Below are positions 35,301-47,900 of a stretch of DNA of 64,000 nucleotides, in pieces. Source of the stretch: Helopsaltes ochotensis (taxonomy: Eukaryota > Chordata > Aves > Passeriformes > Locustellidae); NCBI GenBank assembly GCA_013400155.1, contig VXBM01000095.1, positions 938,084 through 1,002,083 of the forward strand, in the 5' to 3' direction. The notes under the pieces were generated by a model, which saw nothing but the letters and a program-made list of their open reading frames with translations, made no database searches and was not told where the DNA came from. The position numbers and the translations under genes were made by a program. The first letter of the stretch is position 1. Every line of letters starts with the position of its first letter.

Positions 35301-36193
35301 GGCAGGGTAGGGGTATGCCTGCCTCTGGGTTGTTGCTGTTTCGGTGCCCTTTATATCCCCATGCAAAGATTCTCTCTGTGGAGGGGTTAAAGGAATGTAA
35401 CCTCAGTTTTGTGGTCTAACTCTGGATTTTAGTGCCTGCTCCAAATACTTTGGTTTCTTCGTCTTCACCCAGCAGTTTTGTGGATTGGATGTCCTTGAGG
35501 CAGTAGCTAAAAGTATCTGTTCTGAATTTTCGCTTAAGAGGAAAGTGATGTTTAATTTCAGTCTTTCACTTTGAGACAGTCTGTGATCCCAAGTGTTACT
35601 AACATAGAGGAACTGCATCTTTTTGTTGTTGGCAGCTACAAAGCAAGCTGGTGTGAGTAGCATGCCATAGAAATAAAATCATAAAAGAGCAAAAGATGGG
35701 CTGTTTTCTCATTTGGAGAAACTGAGCCATTTATTGAAAAATGAACCAAAAGCAAGTTTTCTAGGTCTAGGCTGTGGATATTTGTGGAATGTAACATGTA
35801 AAGAACTTGAACTTCCGCTCTCAGTTTTGTACTGCTTTTGTGACAATTCACTTGGTTTTGGTTTATTGAGGAGTAGAACTGATTTACAGCAGTCATCCAG
35901 TCTGTAAGGACCGGACATGGTGCTCTGGGGGTGGGCCAGCCTCTGACATAACTCTTAACCCAGCTAAAAAAAAATGGGGTCCAATTTGCAGTACAAATTG
36001 GACAAATGTTGTAACAATGTAATGGGATCCTCTGAAATGGAAGCGTTTCGATAATGCAGGCAGGCTGCTGGCTTGTTCCCTTTCTTTGGATCCAAATGCA
36101 TCAGAATGTGCTTGATTGTTTGCCTCTGCAGCCTGCTGTGACCTAGCTGGGCCTGAAGCATCCAGTGACAGTTTACAAGTTACAAAGACAGCT

Positions 36194-36544
36194 TTTTGGC
36201 CACTGACCCTCTGCGGGAGTCTAATCTTTGTTTTGTAGATGCCTCTTTATCTAGGGAAATTACATCGAGAAAAGAGGTGTTGGATTGCTTCCTCATTGTT
36301 CCTCATTGTTAAAGATGACCTCCAAAGAATTTTTACAGGCTGATTCCTGCTTTTCCTTTAGGGTACACTGAGAAAACAAAGTCTTCTGTGAGAATTTCCT
36401 TCTCCTCCCCGTTCGTACGTACCCTTGTTTGCTTTGTTTTTTGACTGTAGCTTTAGAGAATATTTGGAATGTTAACTGTGAATGTTTAACTCCTGAATTG
36501 AAAAAGCTCAGTCGTTGAAAGACTGTTAAATAAAACATAATAAA

Positions 36545-36592
<48 letters not shown>

Positions 36593-36599
36593 AAAGAAA
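36194..36599 (+). pseudogene. Retrocopy-like insertion with poly(A) tail and 10-bp direct repeats
   Basis: About 345 bases of unique sequence end with AATAAA-type signals near 36530 and 36540. They are followed by an A-rich tail of about 58 bases, interrupted by TTT and G. AAAGACAGCT occurs at 36184-36193 just before the unique sequence and again at 36600-36609 just after the tail, as a target-site duplication would. The body resembles a 3' UTR. I cannot name a parent gene. Alternatively it is a chance A-rich microsatellite beside a 10-base repeat. Confidence 0.5.
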
Positions 36600-39500
36600 A
36601 AAGACAGCTAAGAATCTCTTCTTTAAGTTGGTGTTCCAATACTATTTGTGTGGGACTACCTGTGACAGAACCTCCCTACGAGAAGATAGTAGTAGAAATA
36701 CAATGTGCCAAGGAAACTGCATTTCAGTTAGTACACCTTATTTCACTCAAGGTAGCCAGAATGAGCTGTTTCATAGGCACAGAGTTCCCCATCACCCTAG
36801 GCAGGCTGTGTTCTTATCCCAGTCAGTGTGTCCATGGGTTGTTGTGGAAGTGCTCTGCCATTTGTAGCTGTGCTGGCAGTTCTGGGAGTGGAATCGTGCC
36901 TGTTGTGTCACCGAGGCCTTGCCAAACAGCTTGGGGTTTGGTGAAGTCTTTGCTCAGTCAGCTTTGCCGTTCCACTGCCGTGGTTGTGGCTGTCATGGCA
37001 CGTGGACACAGGCAAGGCAGAGTTTGTAGATTGGTACAGCATCTCTTACAAGATTTCTCGGGCACTCGAGCCCTTCATTAAACATTAAGCACTAATGAAT
37101 GTTCTGAGAAATGCGTAGCCTGAAATTTTCATGATGGTCTTTTTGTTCTTTTGATAACTGCAGTTCTGTTAGGGGGAATGAGCAAATCTTAGGAGGAATC
37201 ATCCACTGTGTACATTGTTTATGCTGCTTTAATGGATGCTTTGGGAGAGGATTAGCAAGGAAAGAGCATACAGTGCATGCCTTTGCCTACCTGGAGAGGA
37301 ATGTTTCTGCCAGTAGGGCAGTAGAGAGGGGATTGTAAGGAGAAACAGTTTTCATTCTTCTTCCAAATACCAGCTACAGACAGAATTAAATACCTTTTGA
37401 GGATCATTCTCATGCTACTTACAGGAAAGAACATACTGACAAGAATGGAGTACTGGAGAGACTGCTTTGCTTAGGGGTCCTGGGAGGTAGTCTGACCATC
37501 CAGGGCTGTGTTCTATGCTCACCAGGGAGTGACAGATCCTGTAAATTTAATTACAGACACTACGGTTAATGTGTTTTCTTTGTTTTACTGCCGTGTGTCA
37601 TCATTTAGCTGGGGCAGTAAATCAGTGCTTGTGCCAGGTGAGTTCTGGAGCTCAGAAGGGCTGCAGTGCTTATCCTAGGGAGTGTCATACAGAGAATAAT
37701 AGCATTATCCCGTGGTGCTTAAGTTTGTGTAACTGCTCTTCCCTTATCACCTTTAGGAGCGCAGCAGTGTCCTAAATACGCTGTAGTGTGGGTGTTGGCT
37801 CCTGTGACATTGCACAAGTGCAGTGGACGCTGAAATGACGCTGCCTCCTGCTTCTGTTGGGGAGGATGGCAGGGCTGAGCCTCAGCCTGGCGCTGGCTGT
37901 GCTCCCGTGGGCTTGGCTGCTGCTGAACTGGCTGGAGGCAGCAGCTCAGGCTGCTCCGGGGCTGTGTGGCAAGGCAGCAGCACACTGAACTGACTAAACT
38001 GACACTCATTTTGTGTTTATAGCCTGCGTTCAGTACCCTGCTTGCATTAAACTGCTGAGCCCTTTCTAGAAGCTGACGGAGCATTTGGACGTTTTCGGTA
38101 TTAAAAAACCCAACAGACTGAACTCTGTAGATGCTTTTCTCAGCTTATTTTAAGCACAGCAGGAACTCACTGATTCATCCACATGCTGATATTATGTATG
38201 CAATCATTAAGTAGATTTTAAGTCATAATGGCAGCTTCCTCTTTAAATGGTAGCTAATTTTAATGAAACCTTTAATTTGCATGCTACAAAAAATGTTGAA
38301 GGACTTCATTTATGAGATTTATAATCTCAATGAGACACAAAACAATATTTTCCAAGACCTCAAGTGTTCTATAGCTTTCCATTTTCTAGTTTTTGTTTTT
38401 GTGAACTGTGCAGTCTCAGACACAATGGGGCAATACGTATCCTCACAATGGTTCAAGCATCATCTTCTGGTTAGATGCTACTGACCATACTTAGGTCTCC
38501 TAATTTCTTAGGAAAAGATCATCCTTCCCTGAAATGTGAGTCATAGAAACTTCATGATAGAACTTAAAGACCACCTGTGCCTTTCCTGTTCATAATCTTC
38601 ACTGCTTTCTTTCACTTGTGAGCAAATATTTCAGGCTATTTGCACTTCTGTGTGGGCACCTTCCAGTAGCATTCAGACAGTAGTAAATTTTTAAATGAAG
38701 TAAAACCCAATAGTGTGGCTTTTGGATAAGCTTTCATCTTGCTTACCTTTGCATGCTCATTTAGGGCAAGCATATTTAGCACTATGAGGATCCTGCATGA
38801 ATGACATGGAAACACCTTAGTCCACTGAACAATCTCATTGTAATTTCAAGAAACAACAACTTCTATTTCTGCAGAGCTCTGAAGATCAGCTCTGCTGCTG
38901 AATGCAAATCTGACTCGCTGGAGGTGAAACGCAGCTTTTATTTTTAACCTTAGTGAATGCTTGGCAGCGAGTGCTGGTGAAGTAAATCCTCAAGGCCTGA
39001 TATAAAAGTCTCCTGGCATTCCTCTATCTTCTTGTATTAGAGAAGCCTTTTGCAAGCATCTTGGCCAAACGTGGTTCAGCCTGTTGTGTGGCTGTACTGT
39101 GTCCCAGAGCATTGCTCCCACAATGTCACAGAGGTGATGTAAGGACAGGCATTAGGCAATTTCAGTGGCAGTGCAGCACACAGTGGCAATGCTGTTGCTT
39201 AAATCTGGCTGGAGGAGGAACCAGTAAAACTTGCTGGTTAAACGTCTCATGGAATTACCCAATCTGTGGAACTGACTGGGGCTGTTTCTACTGACTGCCT
39301 GTAGGAAATGTGTGGAAGAGCAGGCAGGGGGGTGTGCCTGTGTGTACCTGTTGTTTATAAACAGCTCTCTGCTCACTTGCGTTCTTCTGGTTTCAGCTGC
39401 AGCTTCAGCTCGGTTCAGTGTATTTGTTGTGGTCCAGCTCCAGAGAGCTACTAAGCCCCACACAGCTGCTTGCTCACTCTGCCCCAGTGGGATGGGAGAG

Positions 39501-39654
39501 AGGATCATAAAAGAGAGAACCTGTGGGTTCAGATGAAAACACTTCAAGAAGTAAAGCCAAAGTTGTGGATACAAGCAAAGCAAACCAAGGAATTCATTCA
39601 CCGCTTCCCATGGGCAGGCAGGTGTTCAGCCATCCCCAGGAAAGCCAGGCTTCA

Positions 39655-39710
39655 TCACATGTCATGGTTATATGGGAAGAAAATTAGCTTTACCCTAGCC
39701 AAAACTAGCA
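39655..39710 (-). mobile_element. Short antisense LTR fragment
   Basis: GGGAAGAAAATTAGCTTTACC followed by CTAGCCAAAACTAGCA is close to the reverse complement of the first bases of the LTR found at 49362. The terminal CA at 39709-39710 would correspond to the LTR 5' TG. Only about 40-55 bases align by eye, so this is a fragment or remnant. Confidence 0.5.
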
Positions 39711-41698
39711 TGGTGCTGTACTGAAATTGTCTCTTACAGGTTGCTTTTTAAATTAGGATGTCCATTAGCTTCATTTCAAACTGTAGTTGTTGCTTAGTCT
39801 TCTCTTTCTTCCATCAGTTTTGCCAAATCGCAGCGTGATTATGTCTTCACGTTTCTTGCATAAAAATAGAATTGTGAATTGGCTGCTTGAAATATGGCAA
39901 AAACAGTCAAGATTCCGGTTCTTTGACTTCCTGAATATTTGTCCCTGCTCTTAAAATCTACTTGGTCAACTTCTTCACTGGGCTTCCTGTGTAATGTTGC
40001 TAAACCTCCTCTGAATTCTCCTGTGGCTCTTGTGTTTACCAAGTAAACAGCTGTGGCTGTTTTAGATGTTGCTTCTCAGATGGAGCTCGCTGACCCTGTA
40101 GTGGAGGTAGCAGGAAGGTGGGGATGCCATCTGCTCTCCTGTCATTGTCCCCTTCCCGTCCTGGGTGATTAAAGCAGTGTGCCATACTGAACTCGGACAA
40201 CTTGAGGAATCATTTCCTTCTGCAGAGTCTGTTACCTGCTCATTAGCAGCTCTCTCCTCTGAGGATTGCCAGGCAGCTGAGGGGATATAATATTACAAAC
40301 TGCTGCAGCAAAATTAACCGTAGCCCATTTGTCAGAGCTGAGAATTGTCTTGCAGTGATCATATGTAAATGAAATGAGTTCTTGTAAGGACAGAATACAT
40401 TATTTATTGGCTTTTTGGAGGTGACTTTTTATTACAAAACTGCCAATATCAATTCCCCATCTTATATTTTTAATTTTCCCTCCTACATGAAGACAAATTT
40501 CAGCATCTTTTATTGGGCACTAAAACTCCAATTTAATTATACACACTGGCAAGCTAAAACTTGTTAGATGGGTTGTCTTAATGCTATGTGTCAGCCACAT
40601 CAGAGCACTTAGGTGCTACAGTAATAAGAGTGACACCAGGTGATTAGTGCAAAACGAATGGATGGATCCTCATTCAGAGTGATCCTGAAGCCCCAGCTGT
40701 GGCTTTATTCTCATAATGCATTCTGATGCTTTCTGGCACTCAGATTGCAGAGTTCTCTGGAGGTTGTGCCTCCCAAGGCTGCCAGTGTCAAACAGGTCTC
40801 TCTGTGGTGCTGAAGTGACACCACACAGAGATGTGCAAAACAAGTGGGTAACCAATAACACTCTTGATGAGAGCTCAGATCAACAGTTGTCATCAATTTT
40901 CTATAAATTGGATCAAATCTTCTGCATTTTGAGTTAAATTTACCCTGAATCCTTTTTGCAGTGTTGTAAGTGTAAAACAGTTACTTTTCTGAGTAGAAGT
41001 CATGGGTTATTGTTTTCTGGGGGATTTACCTGTTTTTGATGGCTCTGATGGAATGAACAGTGTTTAAATTTGTCTGCTCTCATTCCTTGCACAAGTAAAG
41101 GTCCAAACCCGTTCCTGGCAGTGATTGTGACTGTGTTAATTTAAGCAAGGGAAGCATAATCACTCTGTGTACTACTGCCCTCCTTGCAGTCTGTCTAAAA
41201 TTAGAGAGCTGCTTGAGCTCTGCCTGAGCTTTGCTTGATTGCTCTTACCTATACTTAATGTCCTAATTTTGGTAAAACCTAGTCTGGATGATCGAGCTTC
41301 ATACCTACAAAAATACAGTAATTATAGAGTACCTGTGATAAGTATTTATTTCTAAATAATATGGTGCTTGCAGTTTTGTCAGAAATAATTCATAAAAATT
41401 GTCTGTGGTTTTGTAGATTTAATGTCTTATGAAGCTCACTTTCTGTCATGTTTCAAAGTTGTGTTTAACTTGTGTTAGATGCTGAATTATGAAACTGTTA
41501 GTGGTCTCAAGAAGAGAATTCATTATCCAGCAGTGTAGAAATCTGTGTAGTTGATCCTGTGGGATTTTGGGCACATATAAAAGCAGTTGTCATAGCTGCT
41601 TGGTAGCTTGTAAGCAAGCTCTTCTTTCAGCCAGCTTTTGCGCTCTGCTTTTTAACTTCTCCACTTCAATTGAGTTACCCAAGCGGTTTGTCTTTCAG

Positions 41699-41766
41699 AG
41701 CCAAGACGCAATCAGCCAAACTGAACCAAGAGGAAAGAGAATATTTGAGAAGGCTTCCAGCATCTC
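41699..41766 (+). other. ADIPOR2: ADIPOR2 5' UTR part of exon 2
   Basis: The acceptor TCTTTCAG ends at 41698, leaving 68 untranslated bases before the ATG at 41767. An in-frame start here matches the family N terminus (MNE...). Confidence 0.8.
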
Positions 41767-41934
41767 ATGAACGAACTACCGGAACTCGATAATGCTGGTT
41801 CTCCAGAGCCACGACTGCGGCTCAGGAAAGGACACATGTCTGACACTGCAGAAACACAGGCAGCCTTTGAGGAGGACAGCTCTCAGGAGAGCCTTCTTCT
41901 AGAGGAGCCACCACTGTCTTCTGACCAGGAAAAT
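41767..41934 (+). CDS. ADIPOR2: ADIPOR2 coding exon 1 (residues 1-56)
   Basis: Starts MNELPELDNAGSPEPRLRLR and ends SSDQEN before the donor GTAAGT at 41935. It is acidic and low in hydrophobics, and represents the poorly conserved cytosolic N-terminal tail. Phase 0 at its end. Confidence 0.93.
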
Positions 41935-44900
41935 GTAAGTTGTACGATTGATTATCTGTTAGGTTTGCTGGGAAAAATCAGTCTTGATGTAAGTGCTTCG
42001 GTGTTTGAAATAACTTTTGGAAATGTGAGCCTGCAACCTTTTAATGCCTGCTAAATAACTGTTATAATACCAGGGGGATTCCAGAAGTATTCAGTTGAGT
42101 GTGTGGGGACTTAACCGGTTTTACCAGGTTTTTTGTTTTTAGTTTGTCGTCAGAGAAATGGGACTTGTACTGGTTTGTGTTCTGCTGAGATGCTGCTTTT
42201 ACAAAAAGATTTTTGTTCTGTAATTTTCAATTAATTATAAGTGAAAGGAGAAGTGTTGGCTGTGGCTGCATGTAATCAGAACCTTGGCTAATTGGTATCT
42301 TTTTGATGATTAGGACAGAAAAATCTGTTTGTAATAATTCTTGCTGGAATTAGACTGCACAGTGCATGATATCCTATCTTGGACAGTAGCCAGGGAGAGA
42401 CTCACAAGGAAGAGCAAAAGGATGGGGAAGCACCTTGTGTTACTTGCCTAGGACTCTCTCCCAGCCTTTAGCAGTTGGTGGCTCACAGGTTTTCTGAGCC
42501 AGTGGCAATGTCATTAAGTTTTTGGTGCATGAACCTCTGTAAGTTTTAGCAGCCACAACATGCAGAAAGGCAGCTTAATTAGTGTTCTACAAAGACAATG
42601 TCCAAGCACTGGACAAAAGCACTTTCTGGTTAGAGAGTTCCAGAACTGTAATTAATGCTTCTCCCAGGATATATTCAGATGGATATCAGCATAGTTAAGT
42701 GGAAGAGGCATTCATTTTAGGCTTACTATCCAATTTATCCTGGATTAATGAGTTTACTGTATCAGCTCAGTCACAGCAACTGTGTGGTTTTAGCCAGCAG
42801 CAAAAACATGCTGGTGCTACTTAATGTATGTTGGGCTGTGGCTGTAATTGCGTTTGCCACAAGTTCTGCATTTGTGCGTGGCCCGCTGTCCTGGACCAGC
42901 TGACATGAGAACTGGTATTTGCCTCCTCAGCCTGATGAGCTGGAGCCCTTACAGAGTTTAGTTCCGAGCATTCCTGTCACGAGAAGTCAGGACTGGTATT
43001 CGTGTCTGGTAAGCCAAGCCAATGCTCTCACAGCTGGACTGCTATAACTTCTCCAGGACATTCTCAATATATCCTGATAGGGGAAACACCCACAGTCTTC
43101 TTCCGTCTTGTGGAAGGTTGTGAAGCATGTGTTCAAGGTGCAAAGTCTTGGCTAAGACTGGCTAGAAGAAGAAAAGTTGAGTTGGGCTGGCAGATATGTT
43201 GAATTTCCATGTTTATCTGTTGGTGTGTTTGGCTGTTCTCATTCTTGTCTTTGACATTCCTGATTGTATAATGAGAGTTACCTGTAGCCTGCAGATGGAA
43301 CACCCAAGGTAAAAGTCCATAATTGATTATGTGCTTTAATTCTTTCTGTAGATTTGTTTAGCTAAACAGAAATTACCTGGATCAATCACTGTATCACTGT
43401 ATAGTTATAACATTTTGGCAATGAAATGGTTGAAATGCATTCATTCTCTTTTTAGGCATCTGTAGCACATGTTGCCTTTTTGATTTTTTGTTTTCAGCCA
43501 TACAACAAAAGTTTGTGTTTTTTTTCATTTTGGCTCACTACAAATGTTTGGCTTTCTTGTGTTTGATTTCTTTTCTCTTTCCTGGTCTTCTAAAGTGCTG
43601 TCACAGAAATTTGTTTGTGCCATTTGGGCCTTGCTGTTATATCTTAATCTGCATCACTTTCTCTGCCAAATATGACCTCCTGCTTTTTTTTGAATTTTTT
43701 TTCATCCTTTTATTCCTGTCCTCTGTGATTTCTTGGATTTGTTGGTATAATGTCTTCAAATTGTTTTTTGTCCTAAAAGGCTGAATAATTGATGCTTCTA
43801 ATGGATCATCCCAAAACACTTTGCTGTCAAAAGTACCAATATTGGCTTGCCAAATGGCCTTTATTATGTGATATTCTTCAGTGCTCCAAATAATCTGGAC
43901 AAAACATTATGCTGAACATCTTCCTGTGCCTGGTGTAAGCCTCGGCACAGCTGTTGCTCAAATGTCAGCTCGGATTCCCTCTTGTGCTCTGCTGTGCATT
44001 CTGCCTCTGTGCAAGCGTCTCAGCAGAGAGACCTCTGAGTTCAGTAGCGTGACTGCAAAGTTCAGAAGGCTGATTTTCCTCTGGTCTGGAAGAGTTTGGA
44101 TATCTTGTTTAGATAACAGTAATATGAGGATGTTGTTCCTGGCTGTATGGCAGCAGTGCTCAGGCACTCAAGCTAAACACAGCCCTGTAAAAGGTCTCAA
44201 GGAGTGCCCCCTCCATCAGTGCCCCAGTGGGAAATGCAGCCACGATGGAGCTGATGGGAACAATTCTGTGTTGGATGTGCAAAGGGGATGAAGGCTGTGG
44301 AGTGTCTTGATGGTAGAACCACCATCACCATTTAAAATGCCTTGAAATGCTTCTACTTAGGAAGAGCTTTTATCTTTATAAATATGTATTCTAAAATGTT
44401 CTGGGCCTAAGACTTGAGGTGTTAGTGTAGAAATATGTATCTTTTTATCCTGTGATGATATGACAGTGTTTATTTTCCCGTTGCCTGTTACCCTGCTTAT
44501 ATCATTGCAGCTCTTTACTGATATAAAATCTTCTCCAAACTCTCCTATACAAGATTGCTTTCCCTACTTATATATCCTCTTCCTGCTCCACTTGTAGAAG
44601 TAAGCAGTCTGGGCTCTTAAGAGGTAGTAGTTGATGAATTTTTGATGAGTTATTTTTAATAGTCTTTTCTAAGGAGGAAGGCATGGAAGCATGTCATTAT
44701 ATTATTCAGAATTAATTTCCATCTTCCTCACAGCTTGCATTGTATACTATGTAATTCTCATTTTGATAGACCAAAATATTGGTCTTCATAAGTAATAAAG
44801 CATTTTTTTGCTAAGAAAATGAAGGTGATATTAACAAATAAGATTTACTCCTAAAAGTGTTTTTTTTTCCTGAGGCTTTTGACCCTGGCACCAATAACCT

Positions 44901-47900
44901 ACCTGGGAGGTTGCATAGCTGTGAACTAAAAATTAAAATCCTACTCTCTGTAAATTGTGGCATTGAATAGATACATGTAGCAAAGAATTACAGGCCATAT
45001 TGAACATGCTTATTCAAAATAATCATAATTATAACAACGACACAGCTGCATCCTTCTGCCAGTGCTGTTAATCTGCCAGTTTCATAATGATTCCTATGAG
45101 AAGATACAAACCATATATCATCAATATCCTTTGTATAACCGGACCTCTCAGTCTGGATTTTATTCCATAACTGTCTGTTCTCTCCTAGAGTGCAATTATG
45201 TCCATAGATTATCCCCTCTTTCCAGTACCAGTTTGAAGGGCTAGATGCACATCCTGCTGTCTTTAAAGGTGAAATTAGTGTAGTGGCAGGTGAGTGGTGA
45301 ACCTTCTGTGGCTTGGACAAATAATAACCATGTGTCTGCATGATAAGCATTCGATGATGAGAAAAGAATCAAGCAAGCTGCATAATTCATCTCATTCCTT
45401 CAGCAGTTTAAACCTTTTTTCCTTTTTCTGGTTTGCAGTAAATACTGATAAGGCATTTTTCAGCAGGTGCTTCCCTCCTGTAACATCTTGGATTGCCTTG
45501 CCTTTGGGACAGCATCCTTTCTCCTGTCCCAGAGTTTCTCTGTCTTAACTGCCTTTGTAATTCCAGCGGTGATAGTTCCTGAAGAAATCTCTCCTACTGT
45601 GCCTTTGTCAAGCTGGCACAATCAAATGCATGGGACTTCTTACCATGTGATGAATGGGCTCTGTATGCAGCCCCAAACCCTGTGCTTGACTCCTTCCATT
45701 TGTACCTTAACCTGTCAGTGGCAGGAAGGAAACAAAAGAACCATTCTCTTTGCCTTTGTTCCAATCATCGGGTTTTCCTTGCTTGGATGATGATTCCTTT
45801 CATCTTCCATGAAGCTGAGTTGTGCAGTTGTCCTGTGTGGCACCAAAATGTGCCCAGAAGGTGGAGGGAGACCTGTTGCTTTAAGTGTTTGATAACCTAC
45901 AGTAAAGTTCTGAAAGGAAGTTTGTGTAGCCCTCAAGTCATCTGAATGGGCAGAAGAAATTTGGGTAAATTCCCCTCTGGATTGCTTTTCAGGGAGTATG
46001 GGCTTTGAAAGGAGGACTTAGTTGACCTCTGACAAATTTAATGTTATCTCCATGTACCTACAGGAGTCTTTCTAGAGCATAAATATCGAGAAGGATATAA
46101 CAGAACTTCAGGTACAAAAGAGAATTTTTAGAGTAATTGAGGGTGAGCAAATGACTCAAGGCTTTTAACTTGAATCATAGAACTTACTCAAAGCCTTTTC
46201 TTACAGAAGTGTTGGTGTATTATCTACAAAAGCAGACTACAGACAGACTTTTTGGTATTGCAGAAGGGTGCATGTAAACAAATGGAATTGTCTACTTGAC
46301 TTTCTGGTGCATGCCAGCTGAGTGAAAAAGACAGGTGAAGTCTTGAAGGTCAAAGGGAGACATAGGAGTCTTAAGAACAGTCTTTCCGGAGCTAATATTT
46401 GTAAATTCCGATTGTGTGAAATTTCATCCTTTGGAGATCTGCTTGCAAGTTTCAAACTGTTCTGGTTTCTTTTCAGTCTGGCATTTTCCTGTTGGTTCTT
46501 TGGTTATGATTGAAATCTTGGCGTTTGCTTCTGTGTTTGCCTTCTTCCTCCATTGCATTGCAGGTTTTGTTGGAGGAGTGTGAATGGAAGAGGCCTGGTA
46601 AAATCAAGTTTGAGGTCCCACCAAAGCACATTTCATTTTGGTTTAAAGCTGATTTGTGTTCAAGTGTTGTTCTGTAGATTTTTTATCACCTCTTCCCTTC
46701 CTTCATTTTTGCAACTCTTAGGAAGAAAAGTTATTTCTTTGAAAGCATGTGGGTTGACATTTTGCTTCAGATCAAAAGATCTTAACATCTGCATTTCTCC
46801 CTCACTTGCTGTTCTAAGAACTGGAAGTAATGTGAATTTTACTCAGACTGCTAGTCACTGAAGCAAGTGCTTGAATATCATAAATGTGGTTTTCATACAG
46901 AAAAGCATTTTTGGATACACAGAGCAGAATATCTCCAAGTATTCCCACTTAGACAGTATGAAGACAGCAGGACATGTTTATGGAGGTGGTTTCCAGGCTC
47001 CCCAGGCCTGAGCTGGTCAGATGCTGGGGCCTCCCTCGCTGGCACTTGATGTGCCTGGGTTATCAACAGACTGTCAGAGCTTGAGAAAGTCTGCAGAAAA
47101 GGCAAACTGGTGATCCAGCCAGCCGTGCATGGGCAGTGCCCAGAAGGCTGGGAGCATGGAGGAAATGGCCATTTTCCCTGTCTGCTCCCTTCCCAGAAAA
47201 CTCACTGAAGTACCAAGGGATTTGTCCTGGGTGATGGCTTGGAGTTGCAGCTGGGTTCAGCTGTGTTTTATTACTGTGGAGTGTTTCTGTGCTTTGGGAG
47301 GGGAAGTGTTGGTGCTCAGTTTGCTGCCTGCCAGCAGGTTTTGTAACCATTGCTTGCTGTGCTGTGTTGAAACTAGGAGAGAGAGGGAGTAGTTCTGTTT
47401 ATAATTCACTGGCACAACAGTTTCCCTGCACAGGGGTTAGATTCCATGGGTTTTGCCTTTGTTCTCCTGGAGATCTCATCTGCCTGAATTGGGCAGCAGC
47501 GGGGGCATGCGTTGACCTTTTACAGTGATATAAGAGAAAAAAACAGTGTTGTACTGGTGGGTTAACTTGCATCTTCCTCCAACTGTTTCAGATTGATTGA
47601 CTCTGCTGTTAAGTTCAGCAGTACACTTTCAATCTCTCTTTGTTTATTTTTGTAACAGAGCATTTCTTTTTCCATAAGCCCAGCATGCTTGTTTTCTTTT
47701 TCTGCTGTCAGGATTAACAATGGCAGAGGAGCAGAAAGAGGCACATGAGACTTTGCTGCAGTAAAAACAATTTCTACAGGCTCTCCCCCAAACTGCTGCT
47801 GGGCACATGTGGGCATTGAGGCCTGGGGCCCTCGTCAGATACTGGGCATCGACAGAAATTCAGTAGTTGCTGCTGCTCAGGGATTCAACAGACCCTTTTC

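Larger units (their letters stand above)
20012..41698 (+). other. ADIPOR2: ADIPOR2 intron 1 (inferred)
   Basis: Intron of about 21.7 kb from the candidate GTAAGT donor at 20012 to the TTTCAG acceptor ending at 41698. It contains a long T tract (20142-20217), a G/T-rich tract (29195-29304), a poly(A)-tailed insertion (36194-36599) and a small antisense LTR piece (39655-39710). No nested gene, tRNA or exon could be supported in either strand. The left boundary depends on the exon 1 assignment. Confidence 0.65.
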
